Both the position numbers and the translations under genes were made by a program. A DNA stretch of 64,000 bases from GCA-002727615 sp964442655. Lineage in GTDB: Bacteria; Pseudomonadota; Alphaproteobacteria; TMED109. Shown piece by piece: positions 24,963-34,215 of this stretch. Within the stretch, counting starts at the first letter, position 1; the number at the start of each line of letters is the position of its first letter. The DNA is taken from contig CAYTZM010000001.1 in NCBI GenBank assembly GCA_964442655.1, positions 186,001 to 250,000 of the forward strand. Direction: 5' to 3'. The notes under the pieces were generated by a model that made no database searches, was not told the DNA's origin, and saw nothing but the letters and a program-made list of their open reading frames with translations.

Positions 24963-25672
24963 TTGAGAATCCCCGGTAGTTCAGAAAAAGAATCTACTAT
25001 AATATCATGATGATCATTAGGTGTTGGGTCTGGAGGAGATTCATGACCCCATTCATCAGGACGTTTAACGAATATTGTTTTAAAACCAACTTTTCTCGCT
25101 GCATCTAAATCAAAGTTATGACATGCCACCATGGCACATTCCTCAGGTTTTAATTGAAGCCATTTAGCGGCTGTTTCATAAGCTTCTGGAAGAATTTTAT
25201 ATTTACCTATTCCTTCACAAGAAAAAATACCATCCCAAGTAAGGTTATTGTTTTTTGCAGTATCAATTATTAATTTAAAACTTAAAAGTGTAAAAGAAAT
25301 ACATAAATATTTCGTTTTTAAAATATTTTGTGCTTTTGGAAAATCTGGCCATACTTTAAAACTATGAGGAGCTACATATGAAATATTGTGAATATTTTCT
25401 TCATCGAAAGTATCTAATTGGTGTTCAGTAATTATTTCTTTTAGTGCCATTTTGTGGGCATCATCAAAATTATATTCTGGTGGTGATGATTCTCCTAAAT
25501 TTAGAACTTTTTTCAAAGATTTTCTTCTTAAATCATTAGTTAAGGTTTGCCAATCTTTTTCAATTCCATGCTCATCACCAGCCTTTTTAAAGGCTTTAGA
25601 GAAACCAGTGTGCCAATCTAAAATTGTTCCTCCTGTATCAAAAGTCAGTGCTTTAATTTTATTTATGCTCAT
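24956..25672 (-). CDS. HAD-superfamily hydrolase, haloacid dehalogenase-type
   Basis: This 238-residue protein begins IKALTFDTGGTILDWHTGF, containing the HAD nucleophile Asp (D11) without the second Asp typical of phosphatases. This pattern (D-x-x-G-T-x-x-D) occurs in type II haloacid dehalogenases. Motif II is LCISFTLLS, the Lys is in GKYKILPEAYETA, and the acid motif is ACHNFDLDAARKVGF. The C-terminus has KRPDEWGHESPPDPTPN. It may hydrolyse a carbon-halogen bond or a phosphate ester; the sequence cannot decide. It is the fourth gene of the operon headed by glpK. Confidence 0.78.
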   Translation of the reverse strand: MSINKIKALTFDTGGTILDWHTGFSKAFKKAGDEHGIEKDWQTLTNDLRRKSLKKVLNLGESSPPEYNFDDAHKMALKEIITEHQLDTFDEENIHNISYVAPHSFKVWPDFPKAQNILKTKYLCISFTLLSFKLIIDTAKNNNLTWDGIFSCEGIGKYKILPEAYETAAKWLQLKPEECAMVACHNFDLDAARKVGFKTIFVKRPDEWGHESPPDPTPNDHHDIIVDSFSELPGILKC

Positions 25673-25706
25673 AAATTTTCCTTAATTAAATATTAAATTA
25701 TATACT

Positions 25707-26498
25707 CTATCTACCTGAAAATATTGGCTTTTTCTTTTCAACAAATGCTTTTGCAGCATTTTGGTGGTCTTCAGTTTCTCTACATAAGGTTTGAAATAAA
25801 GCTTCACTATCTAATGATTGGTTAAGGTTTCCTTTTTCAGCCAAGTTCATATTTTTCTTCATGTACCTTAAAGCTGTGGTAGGACCAGTTGCTATTTGTT
25901 CAATTATTTCAGAAGAAGTTTTTTCTAAATCTTCTTCTGAAGTTACTTTGTTTATTATTCCTAATTCTTGTGCTTGATTTGCCGTTAGTATGCTGGCTAA
26001 GTAATAGAGTTCTCTTGCTTTTGCAGTGCCAACCATTTGGGTGAGATAAAATGTCCCACCAAAATCGCCCGGAAAACCAACTTTAGCAAATGCAGTGGTT
26101 AATTTAGCATTTTCACTAGCAATTCTTATGTCACAGGCTAATGCTAAAGATAATCCAGCACCTGCAGCAGGTCCTGGTATTAGAGCAATAGTAGGAGTTG
26201 GAATTTCATGTAATATTCTTGACGTCTCCATCATATGTCTTAATTTTGCAGTATTTTCTTGAGTAGTAATTGAGTTATCAGTTTTTTCAGCCATATCTTT
26301 CACGTCACCGCCGGCACAAAAAGCATTTGCTGCACCAGTAAGAACTATAACGCGAATAGAACTATCATTTTCTGCATTAATTAATTCTTCATATAATGAA
26401 TCTAACATTGCTTGGTTTAAGGCATTTCTTCTATCAGGTCTGTTCATAGTAAGTTTTAAAATACCTTTATTTTTTTCTACAAGTAATTCTTCTGTCAT
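25707..26498 (-). CDS. enoyl-CoA hydratase/isomerase (crotonase) family protein
   Basis: This 263-residue crotonase-fold protein has the oxyanion-hole loops AFCAGGDVKDMA (residues ~60-70) and GPAAGAGLSLALACDIRIA. By alignment with rat crotonase, the first catalytic Glu (E144) falls on Phe in TTAFAKVGFPGDFGG, while the second (E164) is kept in AKAREL. A hydratase needing both glutamates is therefore doubtful; an isomerase such as a PaaG-like enzyme fits better. It lies 13 bases downstream of the amidohydrolase gene and 34 before the HAD gene. Confidence 0.87.
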   Translation of the reverse strand: MTEELLVEKNKGILKLTMNRPDRRNALNQAMLDSLYEELINAENDSSIRVIVLTGAANAFCAGGDVKDMAEKTDNSITTQENTAKLRHMMETSRILHEIPTPTIALIPGPAAGAGLSLALACDIRIASENAKLTTAFAKVGFPGDFGGTFYLTQMVGTAKARELYYLASILTANQAQELGIINKVTSEEDLEKTSSEIIEQIATGPTTALRYMKKNMNLAEKGNLNQSLDSEALFQTLCRETEDHQNAAKAFVEKKKPIFSGR

Positions 26499-26511
26499 TT
26501 TAATACTCCTT

Positions 26512-28218
26512 TTAGTTTATTGATTGAGGTCCTCTAATTAATTTTCCAGGCATTTCTTCTGTAAATTCTCCATTATTAGAAACCTCTATACCTTTTACAA
26601 AAGTATGCTGGTAACCTTTGGATTTTTGAACAAGTCTTTTTCCACCAGCAGGTAGATCATAACTTAATTTAGGTTTTGTGACGGATATTTTAGCATAATC
26701 AATTATATTTATATCTGCTCTCATATTTTTTAAAATTGCCCCTCTATCAAATAAGCCGTAGGTTTGTGCTGTTTTTAGTGTTTGTTTAGAAATTAAATAT
26801 TCAAGATCAAATAAGTTTCCTCTTTTGCGGTCTCTTGACCAAAAAGGAACCATGAAAGTTGGATAACTAGCATCACATATAGTTGCCACATGAGCTCCAG
26901 CATCACCAACTCCACATATAGTGTATTCAGAAGAGAGCATTTCAAAAATTACATCTAAATTATTATGTGTATAATTTTCAAATGTATGCATAACAAACTC
27001 ATCATTTTCAGAAGAAATAAAGTGATTGAGCATTATTTCCCATGGACTTATATTTTCTTTTTCTGCTAAAGATTTTATGCTTATTTCTTTAGAAGGTTCA
27101 TAATTTAATGGCTCCGTAAGTAGATAAGACAAAGAAAAAGTTTCTTTAATCCATTTAGTATGCTTATTTGATGGAATGTTGTTTACTAATTCGTTTCTTA
27201 TATTTGTATCATTTTTAAGTATTATATTCCGTTCTATAGGCGATAAATTTTTTATTTTATCCCAAACTTCATGACTAGAAAATGGGTTTACGCTAGTATT
27301 AAATCCCATTAAAACTCCAATTGGTCTAGAGCCCACCTGTCCTGAAGTTAAAATACCTGCTTTGTTAGCATTTTTTATATGTGTTAGAGTTTCTCTCCAC
27401 CTTTCAGGAAAATCATTGTATTGAATTAATAAAACAGAGAGGGGTTGCCCTGAAAGTTTTGCAGCCTGAATTAATAATTCCATTTCGCCTGGTCCCATAT
27501 CGGAATTACATTGTAAAAGTCCTCTTTTTGCTCTTCTTAAACCTTCAGAAATGCCAGCTAATTCTTTATCATCAGCTTGTAAACTAGGTGTAAGCTGACC
27601 ATCCGCTGATTTATGTTTAGTTGTTCTTGAAGTAGATATTCCGAGGGCTCCTTTTAATAATGCTTCTTCTAAAAGAGTGCTCATTGTTTCAATTTGTTTA
27701 TCATTTGGTTTCTTTTTATAATCTGTTCCATCTTCACCCATAACAAAAAAACGTAAAGCGGCATGGGGGATTTGAGTTCCTATATCCATTATTCTAGGAG
27801 ATTTTTCTAAAGTATTTAGATATTCTGGAAATGTTTCCCATGTAAAATCAATGCCTTCAGATAATACACTTTCAGGAATGTCTTCTACTCCTTCCATTAA
27901 GTTTATTAAATATTTTTCAGTCCCTTTTTTTACAGGAGCAAAACCCACACCACAGTTACCAAAAATACAAGTTGTTACACCATGCCATGAAGAGGGAGTT
28001 AAATAAGGATCCCAAGTAGCTTGTCCATCATAATGCGTGTGAATATCAACCCATCCGGGAGCTACAATATTTTCTTTTGCATCTATAATTCTTTTAGCTT
28101 GAGAAGTAATTTTTCCTATTTCTTTAATTTTGCCATTTAAAACTGCTATGTCAGCTGTTTTTCGTGCAGACCCTGTACCGTCAATAAGTGTTCCATTTTT
28201 TATAATTAAATCATACAT
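26512..28218 (-). CDS. N-acyl-D-amino-acid deacylase-like amidohydrolase
   Basis: This ~568-residue amidohydrolase has a small beta domain (DLIIKNGTLIDGTGSARKTADIAVLNGKI) and then the metal motif PGWVDIHTHYDGQATWDPY (HTH). The block GVTTCIFGNCGVGFAP holds the D-aminoacylase-type bridging cysteine, and CGVGDAGAHVATICD carries the late catalytic Asp. The open frame extends to 28236; the ATG at 28218 gives the usual MYDLIIKNG start. Family members hydrolyse N-acyl-D-amino acids or related cyclic amides. It follows glpK by ~33 bases and leads a set of CoA and reductase genes. The true substrate is unknown. Confidence 0.84.
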   Translation of the reverse strand: MYDLIIKNGTLIDGTGSARKTADIAVLNGKIKEIGKITSQAKRIIDAKENIVAPGWVDIHTHYDGQATWDPYLTPSSWHGVTTCIFGNCGVGFAPVKKGTEKYLINLMEGVEDIPESVLSEGIDFTWETFPEYLNTLEKSPRIMDIGTQIPHAALRFFVMGEDGTDYKKKPNDKQIETMSTLLEEALLKGALGISTSRTTKHKSADGQLTPSLQADDKELAGISEGLRRAKRGLLQCNSDMGPGEMELLIQAAKLSGQPLSVLLIQYNDFPERWRETLTHIKNANKAGILTSGQVGSRPIGVLMGFNTSVNPFSSHEVWDKIKNLSPIERNIILKNDTNIRNELVNNIPSNKHTKWIKETFSLSYLLTEPLNYEPSKEISIKSLAEKENISPWEIMLNHFISSENDEFVMHTFENYTHNNLDVIFEMLSSEYTICGVGDAGAHVATICDASYPTFMVPFWSRDRKRGNLFDLEYLISKQTLKTAQTYGLFDRGAILKNMRADINIIDYAKISVTKPKLSYDLPAGGKRLVQKSKGYQHTFVKGIEVSNNGEFTEEMPGKLIRGPQSIN

Positions 28219-28251
28219 TTTTATTTGCACATTCACATAATAATTTAGATT

Positions 28252-29730
28252 TTATAATATAGATTTTTTTATGGCTTTTTTCCAGCCATTTTTATTTTTC
28301 TCTATTTGGTTTTTATCTATTTTAGGAGAGAATTTTTTACTTCTCTTCCATAATTTAGAGGCTCCCTGAAGTGAAGGCAGTATTCCGCATGCAATAGCGG
28401 CCAATATAGCTGCACCTTGTGATGTGGTTTCTGTAACATAAGATCTTTCTATATTTTTTTCACTTGTATTGGCTAAAAATTGCATAAGCCAATCATTTTT
28501 ACTCATTCCTCCATCTACTCTCACTATCTTTGGAACTTGTCCATCTGACTGCATTGCATCAAAAAGATCACAACTTTGATAAGCAACTGCTTCTAAAGAT
28601 GCTCTTACTATTTCAGCGATTCCTGAAGAGCCTGTAAGTCCAATTATTGTTCCTCTGGCATCAGGTTTCCAGTGTGGTGCTCCGAGTCCTGTAAAAGCTG
28701 GTACAAAGTATACTCCATTATTGTCTTTTATACTTGATGCTAAAGATTCAGTTTTATTTATATCATCAATAATTTTTAATTTGTTTTTAAGCCAATTCAT
28801 TGTTGAACCTGAATTAAAAATGGACCCTTCTAGAGCATAACTAGTATTATTTTTAATTTTATAGGCAATAGTAGTAATGAGTTTATTCCTACTTTTTAAT
28901 CCTTTATTACCGGTATTTAATAGAATAAAGCATCCTGTTCCAAAGGTGGCTTTCGTATCTCCAGGTTTAATACAATTTTGACCAATAGCTGCTGATTGTT
29001 GATCTCCTATCATTGCATTTATAGATATTTGAGAATCTATAAATTTTAAGTTTGATGAGCCAAATTCTGCAATATTATCCTTAACTTCAGGCAAAATAGA
29101 TCTTGGAATATTGTATATATTTAGAAGTTCAGTGTCCCATTGATTTGTATGTATATTATACAGGCTTGTTCTTGAGGCATTTGTGGCATCTGTAAAAAAG
29201 CTTTTTCCATTAGTAATTTTAAAGAGAAGAAAACTATCTATAGTCCCAATTGCTAATTTTCCGCTTAAGGATAATTTTTTTGCTTTTTCAATATTTTGTA
29301 ATATCCAATGAATTTTAGTTGCTGAAAAATATGGATCTATAAGAAGACCAGTTTTTTTATAAATGATGTTAGAGAGATTATTATTTATTAATTCATCACA
29401 TTTATTTTTGGTTCTTCTATCTTGCCAGACAATTGCATTATATAATACTTTTCCATTAGTTTTATCCCAGGCTACAATAGTTTCTCTTTGATTTGTTATT
29501 CCTATAGATAATATCTTTAAATTATTTATTTTTGCATAAGAAATATTTTTTTTTATAACCTTTAAAGTTTTAACCCAAATTTCATTAGCATCTTGTTCTA
29601 CCCAGCCATTTTTAGGAAAAATGGTTTTTATACTTTCTTGTTCAATATGGATTATTTCTCCTTTAGTACTATATAAAACTGCTCGTGTTGATGAGGTTCC
29701 TTGGTCGATAGATAATATAGTATTTAACAT
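28252..29730 (-). CDS. glpK: glycerol kinase
   Basis: This ~492-residue FGGY-family kinase begins MLNTILSIDQGTSSTRAVLYS, exactly as expected for GlpK. It has NQRETIVAWDKTNGKVLYNAIVWQDRRT for glycerol binding, DATNASRTSLYNI, IGDQQSAAIGQ, GTGCFILLNTG and VRVDGGMSKNDWLMQFLA near the end. The open frame starts at 29826, but the first 32 residues are basic, family-atypical and would overlap the divergent gene, so 29730 is used. It makes glycerol 3-phosphate in the cytosol. No glpD, glpF or regulator is beside it. It heads a seven-gene minus-strand operon. Confidence 0.93.
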   Translation of the reverse strand: MLNTILSIDQGTSSTRAVLYSTKGEIIHIEQESIKTIFPKNGWVEQDANEIWVKTLKVIKKNISYAKINNLKILSIGITNQRETIVAWDKTNGKVLYNAIVWQDRRTKNKCDELINNNLSNIIYKKTGLLIDPYFSATKIHWILQNIEKAKKLSLSGKLAIGTIDSFLLFKITNGKSFFTDATNASRTSLYNIHTNQWDTELLNIYNIPRSILPEVKDNIAEFGSSNLKFIDSQISINAMIGDQQSAAIGQNCIKPGDTKATFGTGCFILLNTGNKGLKSRNKLITTIAYKIKNNTSYALEGSIFNSGSTMNWLKNKLKIIDDINKTESLASSIKDNNGVYFVPAFTGLGAPHWKPDARGTIIGLTGSSGIAEIVRASLEAVAYQSCDLFDAMQSDGQVPKIVRVDGGMSKNDWLMQFLANTSEKNIERSYVTETTSQGAAILAAIACGILPSLQGASKLWKRSKKFSPKIDKNQIEKNKNGWKKAIKKSIL

Positions 29731-29810
29731 AAAAAAAACCTTACTTTTCCCTAAATTAGTATATATTAATTTTACAAATTTAATATTAATTTTAATAAAT
29801 GGAATAAAAA

Positions 29811-30782
29811 ATGACTTTACCTTCAATTTTAAAAAATAATTTTTCTATTCCTGTAATTGGTGCTCCACTATTTATTATTTCAAATCCAGAATTAGTAATA
29901 GCACAATGTAAAGCAGGGGTATTAGGCTCTTTTCCGGCATTGAATGCCAGGCCTCAAGAGTTAACAGATGATTGGTTGTTTCAAATTACAGAGGAATTAC
30001 AAAATTATGAAAATAAAAATCCTAATCTTCCTGTTGCGCCATTTGCTGTGAATCAAATTGTTCATAAGTCAAATATGCGTTTAGAAAAAGACTTAGAATT
30101 ATGTGTAAAACACAAGGTGCCGGTAGTAATTACTTCTTTAGGTGCTAGACCTGAACTTAATGATGCTATTCATAGTTATGGAGGTATTGTTTTGCATGAT
30201 GTTATTAATAATAGGTTTGCTCATAAAGCTATTGAGAAAGGAGCGGATGGATTAATAGCGGTGGCTGTCGGAGCAGGAGGACATGCAGGAACGACTTCTC
30301 CTTTTGCATTAATTCAAGAGATTAGGGAATGGTTTGATGGTCCTTTGGCTTTATCTGGTTCTATTGCTACTGGTAATGCTGTTCTAGCGGCCCAAGCAGC
30401 AGGTGCAGATTTTGGATATATAGGATCTGCTTTTATCGCAACTGTGGAAGCAAATGCAAATGAAGGATATAAGAATGCAATAACTAAATATGCTGCAGAT
30501 GATATTGTGTATACAAATTTAATTACTGGTGTTCATGGCAATTATCTAAAGCCATCTTTAGCAAGTGCTGGGTTTGACCCTGATAATTTACCTACTAGTG
30601 ATCCTTCTAAAATGGATTTTGGTCCACAAGGAATGGAAAATAAAAAAGCTTGGAAAGATATTTGGGGATGTGGACAGGGGATTAGTGCTGTGAAAGAAGT
30701 CGTTAGTACAGCAGATTTAGTTAAACGCTTAAAAAATGAGTATGATCAATGTAAAAATTCTCTTGATATAAGGGTTGCATGA
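29811..30782 (+). CDS. nitronate monooxygenase / 2-nitropropane dioxygenase-like FMN enzyme
   Basis: This 323-residue TIM-barrel flavoprotein has the family's opening (FSIPVIGAPLFIISNPELVIAQCKAGVLGSFPALNARP), the conserved AVGAGGHAGTTSPFALIQEI block with the phosphate-binding Gly and the putative catalytic His, and LSGSIATGNAVLAAQAAGADFGYIGSAFIAT. The protein lies close to class I NMO proteins; some relatives are enoyl reductases. It is divergent from glpK across 80 bases, with a moderate GGA ribosome site. Confidence 0.87.
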   Translation: MTLPSILKNNFSIPVIGAPLFIISNPELVIAQCKAGVLGSFPALNARPQELTDDWLFQITEELQNYENKNPNLPVAPFAVNQIVHKSNMRLEKDLELCVKHKVPVVITSLGARPELNDAIHSYGGIVLHDVINNRFAHKAIEKGADGLIAVAVGAGGHAGTTSPFALIQEIREWFDGPLALSGSIATGNAVLAAQAAGADFGYIGSAFIATVEANANEGYKNAITKYAADDIVYTNLITGVHGNYLKPSLASAGFDPDNLPTSDPSKMDFGPQGMENKKAWKDIWGCGQGISAVKEVVSTADLVKRLKNEYDQCKNSLDIRVA

Positions 30783-30946
30783 TAAATATGGTATTATATG
30801 GTTTGCATTAACAGTTTTTCTAAATAGAGAGAAAACTTTCAAATGTAAAATATCCTAAAGGTTGGAAATAAGAAGATTCTTACCTAGAGAAGACAATGGT
30901 AAACTTTATAAAAGTAAGTTATAATTTTGGTGAATAGGAGTGTTTT
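30783..30946 (+). other. intergenic leader upstream of the FCS-like ligase
   Basis: This is a 164-base spacer. AGTTTT...AAAACT around 30809-30836 can form a loose hairpin after the nitronate monooxygenase gene, but no clear T-run follows. An imperfect inverted repeat (AGGT...AAGAAGATTCTT...ACCT) lies near 30860-30886. The region ends in AGGAG six bases before the start codon. I could not match it to a known riboswitch. Confidence 0.35.
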
Positions 30947-32764
30947 ATGTCGTTAGTTTATCCTCCACAAGAAGTTGATGTGGAAAAAAGACAAGATGGA
31001 ACATTAATTTTAAGATCTCCAATGAAATTAGGAGAGTGTGAAGTTAATGTAGGTAATAGGTTTAAGAAAACTTGTGAAAAATTTCCTGATACAATATGGT
31101 TAGCTGAAAAAGAAGGTTCTGAATGGTTAACTATTTCTTATAAAGAAGCGTATTCTAAGGTTAATAGCATAGGTCAATATTTATTTAATTCTGGGCTGAC
31201 ACAAGATCGCGGAATAATGATATTGTCTGGAAATAGCATAAACCATGGTTTGCTTAATTTAGCTGGTCTATGCTTAGGGGTTCCTGTAGCGCCAATTTCT
31301 GTAGCTTATTCATTAATGAGCAGCGATTTTGCTAAATTGAAACATTGTTTTAATTTGGTTGGCCCAGGTTTAATATATGTGGAAGATGGAATGCAGTTTC
31401 AAAATGCTTTAGAAAGCCTTCCTTTAGATAATGTAATAATAGTATGTTCTAAAAATCCAGCACTATTAAAAAATAACAATAAGATGATCCTTTATAAAGA
31501 CATTATATCTACTGTTTTAGAAAGTTCTCTTCAAGAAAAGTATGATCAGGTAACTCCTGAATATATAGCTAAATATTTATTTACCTCTGGCTCGACAGGA
31601 ATGCCTAAAGGGGTAATAAATACTCAAAAAATGTTATGTGTTAATATGCAGCAGGCAGAACAAATAAGACCTTCTGAATTTGATCAAAATATTGTGTTGG
31701 ATTGGTTGCCTTGGAACCATACTATGGGAGGAAATTACTCTTTTAATGGAATATTTTGGAATGGCGGAACAATGTATATAGATGGAGGTAAGCCAGTTCC
31801 GTCGTTATTTCAAACCACAGTTAATAACCTTAAAGATGTATCTCCAACATATTATGGTTCTGTTCCTGCAGGGTTAGCTATGCTATTAGAAAATTTAAAA
31901 TTGGATGTAGATTTGCGAAAAGCGTTTTTTAAAAATTTGATTTATATCGCATATGGAGGAGCATCTTTGCCACCAGAGGTATGGTATGGAATAAGAGATT
32001 TAGCTAAAGAAACAACAGGAAATGATATTGAACTTGCCTGCGGGTGGGGTGCTACTGAAACAGCGCCTCTTGCTACGTCAACTTATTTTAAATTAGATAA
32101 GCCAGGAAATATAGGTTTACCTGTTCCAGGAATGGAAATTAAGATGGTTCCTGTTGGAAATAAAATGGAATTAAGGTTGAAAGGGCCTAATGTTACTCCT
32201 GGTTATTTAAAAAGAAAAGATTTGACTGATAAAGCTTTTGATGAAGAAGGTTTTTATTTAATTGGTGATGCAGGTAGATTAGTTGATTCAAAAGATCCAA
32301 GTCGAGGGATAGATTTTGATGGAAGAGTAGTAGAAAATTTTAAATTATTAACTGGTACGTGGGTGGATGTTGGAAGTTTAAGATTAGCCGTAGTAAATTC
32401 ATGCGCACCATATTTTCAAGATGGCTTGGTTACTGGTCATGATAAAAATTATATTGGGTTTTTAGCATGGCCAAATATTGAAGCATGTAAAAGTTTATTA
32501 GGAAATGATTTAGAAGTTTCTGAAATGTTAAATCATACTAAACTTAAAGATGAAATAAGAGAAAAAATTAAGTCTCATAATGATATGAATCCAGCTTCTA
32601 GTACTAGGGTTAAAAAAGTAATATTAATGATGAAACCTCCGTCATTTGATGATAATGAAATTACTGATAAAGGATATGTAAATCAGTCTTCTGCTCTGTC
32701 ATCCAGATCTGATTTAGTTGATAAAATATATAGTGATAATGATGAAGGTGTTATAATTATATAA
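30947..32764 (+). CDS. feruloyl-CoA synthetase-type AMP-forming CoA ligase
   Basis: This 605-residue ANL-family enzyme has the A3 motif YLFTSGSTGMPKG (residues 210-222). The block LDWLPWNHTMGGNYSFNGI and RGIDFDGRVVENFKLLTGTWVDVGSLR are characteristic of feruloyl-CoA synthetases rather than fatty-acyl ligases, as is the C-terminal catalytic Lys in EITDKGYVNQ. Feruloyl-CoA synthetases activate hydroxycinnamic acids for side-chain shortening. Whether this enzyme uses ferulate or another aryl or medium-chain acid is not shown; no adjacent feruloyl-CoA hydratase-lyase or vanillin dehydrogenase is seen. It converges end to end with the Liv importer operon. Confidence 0.83.
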   Translation: MSLVYPPQEVDVEKRQDGTLILRSPMKLGECEVNVGNRFKKTCEKFPDTIWLAEKEGSEWLTISYKEAYSKVNSIGQYLFNSGLTQDRGIMILSGNSINHGLLNLAGLCLGVPVAPISVAYSLMSSDFAKLKHCFNLVGPGLIYVEDGMQFQNALESLPLDNVIIVCSKNPALLKNNNKMILYKDIISTVLESSLQEKYDQVTPEYIAKYLFTSGSTGMPKGVINTQKMLCVNMQQAEQIRPSEFDQNIVLDWLPWNHTMGGNYSFNGIFWNGGTMYIDGGKPVPSLFQTTVNNLKDVSPTYYGSVPAGLAMLLENLKLDVDLRKAFFKNLIYIAYGGASLPPEVWYGIRDLAKETTGNDIELACGWGATETAPLATSTYFKLDKPGNIGLPVPGMEIKMVPVGNKMELRLKGPNVTPGYLKRKDLTDKAFDEEGFYLIGDAGRLVDSKDPSRGIDFDGRVVENFKLLTGTWVDVGSLRLAVVNSCAPYFQDGLVTGHDKNYIGFLAWPNIEACKSLLGNDLEVSEMLNHTKLKDEIREKIKSHNDMNPASSTRVKKVILMMKPPSFDDNEITDKGYVNQSSALSSRSDLVDKIYSDNDEGVIII

Positions 32765-33460
32765 TTAAACTTCTAACCATTCTTTTCGAATGGAAGAGTT
32801 GTTCTCTAATTCTTTAGGAGTTCCTTTAAAAACGATTCCTCCGTGTCCCATAAGGTATACCTTATTAGATAATTTTAGAGCTATAGTTAATTTTTGTTCT
32901 ACTAACAGGATGGATATACCTTTCTTGGAAATCTCTTTTAAAAGTTCTGAAACTTTATCTATCATTTGAGGAGATAAACCTTCTGTTGGTTCATCTATCA
33001 TCATAAGTTCTGGATCTCCCATTAGACATCTACATATAGTAAGCATTTGTTGCTCTCCTCCAGAGATTGCTCCACCTAGTACGTCTTGTCTTTCTTTTAA
33101 GTTTGGAAAAAGGGCGAATAATTCATCTAAGCCCCATTGACCTTTTACTCTCGTATCTTTAGCTCCTAATAGGAGATTTTCCTTTACTGTTAATGTAGGG
33201 AAAACATCTCTATTTTCAGGCACATATCCTATACCCCTTAGGGCTATATTATGAGCTTCTAGTCCTACAATTTCTTCATTCTTAAATTTAATAGATCCAG
33301 AAGGAGGAACAATACCCATTACAGATTTAACTAATGTTGATCTGCCTACACCGTTTCTTCCAAGAAGTGATACTATTTCTCCTTTTTCTATATCTAAATC
33401 TACACCTCTTATGATATGAGATTTTCCATAATAGGCATTGAGATCTTTAATTTTTAACAT
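32765..33460 (-). CDS. livF: Liv-type ABC transporter ATP-binding protein (LivF-like)
   Basis: This 231-residue ATPase is the last gene of a five-gene HAAT importer. Signature AISGGEQQMLTICRCLM and Walker B LMMIDEPTEGLS are normal, and the H-loop is replaced by VEQ as in LivF proteins. Walker A reads LLGRNGVGRSTL, with Arg at position 40 where most ATPases have the phosphate-binding Lys. An Arg here is known in some LivF lineages, so it need not mean loss of activity. It starts two bases after livG and ends one base from the convergent ligase gene. Confidence 0.85.
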   Translation of the reverse strand: MLKIKDLNAYYGKSHIIRGVDLDIEKGEIVSLLGRNGVGRSTLVKSVMGIVPPSGSIKFKNEEIVGLEAHNIALRGIGYVPENRDVFPTLTVKENLLLGAKDTRVKGQWGLDELFALFPNLKERQDVLGGAISGGEQQMLTICRCLMGDPELMMIDEPTEGLSPQMIDKVSELLKEISKKGISILLVEQKLTIALKLSNKVYLMGHGGIVFKGTPKELENNSSIRKEWLEV

Positions 33461-33462
33461 GG

Positions 33463-34215
33463 TTACTTATTTCCTTCTGAGCCAAGGTATGCTTCTTGGA
33501 CTGCTTTATTTTTTCTCACTTTTTCAGGTGTATCTGTACAAATTATTTCTCCATATACTAATACAGATATTCTATCGGCAAGATCAAATACAACCCCCAT
33601 GTCATGTTCAACAATTACCAAAGTTCTTTTTTCTGATATTTTTTTTATTAACGATACAGCGCGGGCTGTTTCCGTATTTGACATACCTGCAGTTGGTTCA
33701 TCTAACATTATAGTCTTCGCTCCACTTGCTATAGTTATCCCAATTTCTAAAGCACGTTGGTCTGCATAGCTTAGAAGTCCTGCTGGAATATGAGCACAAT
33801 GTTTTAAACTTAATTCTTCTAAAATATTATTAGTTGAATCGTTTAGGTTATCATCTTTATCTACCAATCTGAAAATAGAATATTTTAGATTTTTAGACCA
33901 TAACATGCCACATCTAATGTTTTCTGCAACTGTCATTCTAGGAAATATATTTGTGACTTGAAAACTTCTTGCAAGGCCTTTTCTGTTAATTGTGTGCGTA
34001 TCAAGGCTGCTGATCTCTTCGTTGTCTAATAAAATATTTCCAGCTGTAAGTTTGTGGTATCCAGTTATCAGGTGAAATAATGTGGACTTGCCTGCTCCAT
34101 TAGGGCCAATTATTGCGTGTCTTTCTCCTTCTTTTATATTTAAACTCAGGTTCTTAATAATTTGAGCTGGTCCAAATGATTTAGATACGTTTGATAATTT
34201 TAAAATATCTGTCAT
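33463..34215 (-). CDS. livG: Liv-type ABC transporter ATP-binding protein (LivG-like)
   Basis: This 250-residue ATPase has Walker A IIGPNGAGKSTLFHLITG (residues ~36-53) with the normal Lys, a shortened Q-loop region RSFQVTNIFPRMTVAENIRC, the degenerate signature LSYADQRALEIGITIASG and Walker B TIMLDEPTAGMS, followed by VEHDMGVVF. The relaxed LSYADQR signature is common in LivG partners of hydrophobic amino-acid, urea and aromatic-acid importers. The start overlaps the livM stop by four bases. Confidence 0.87.
   Translation of the reverse strand: MTDILKLSNVSKSFGPAQIIKNLSLNIKEGERHAIIGPNGAGKSTLFHLITGYHKLTAGNILLDNEEISSLDTHTINRKGLARSFQVTNIFPRMTVAENIRCGMLWSKNLKYSIFRLVDKDDNLNDSTNNILEELSLKHCAHIPAGLLSYADQRALEIGITIASGAKTIMLDEPTAGMSNTETARAVSLIKKISEKRTLVIVEHDMGVVFDLADRISVLVYGEIICTDTPEKVRKNKAVQEAYLGSEGNK

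Noticed and set aside
29731..29826. N-terminal extension of glycerol kinase
   Set aside because: The 32 extra residues are not found in the family and would overlap the divergent nitronate monooxygenase start.
30783..30946. Possible riboswitch before the FCS-type ligase
   Set aside because: Imperfect inverted repeats are present but none of the conserved cores of known riboswitch classes could be recognised.
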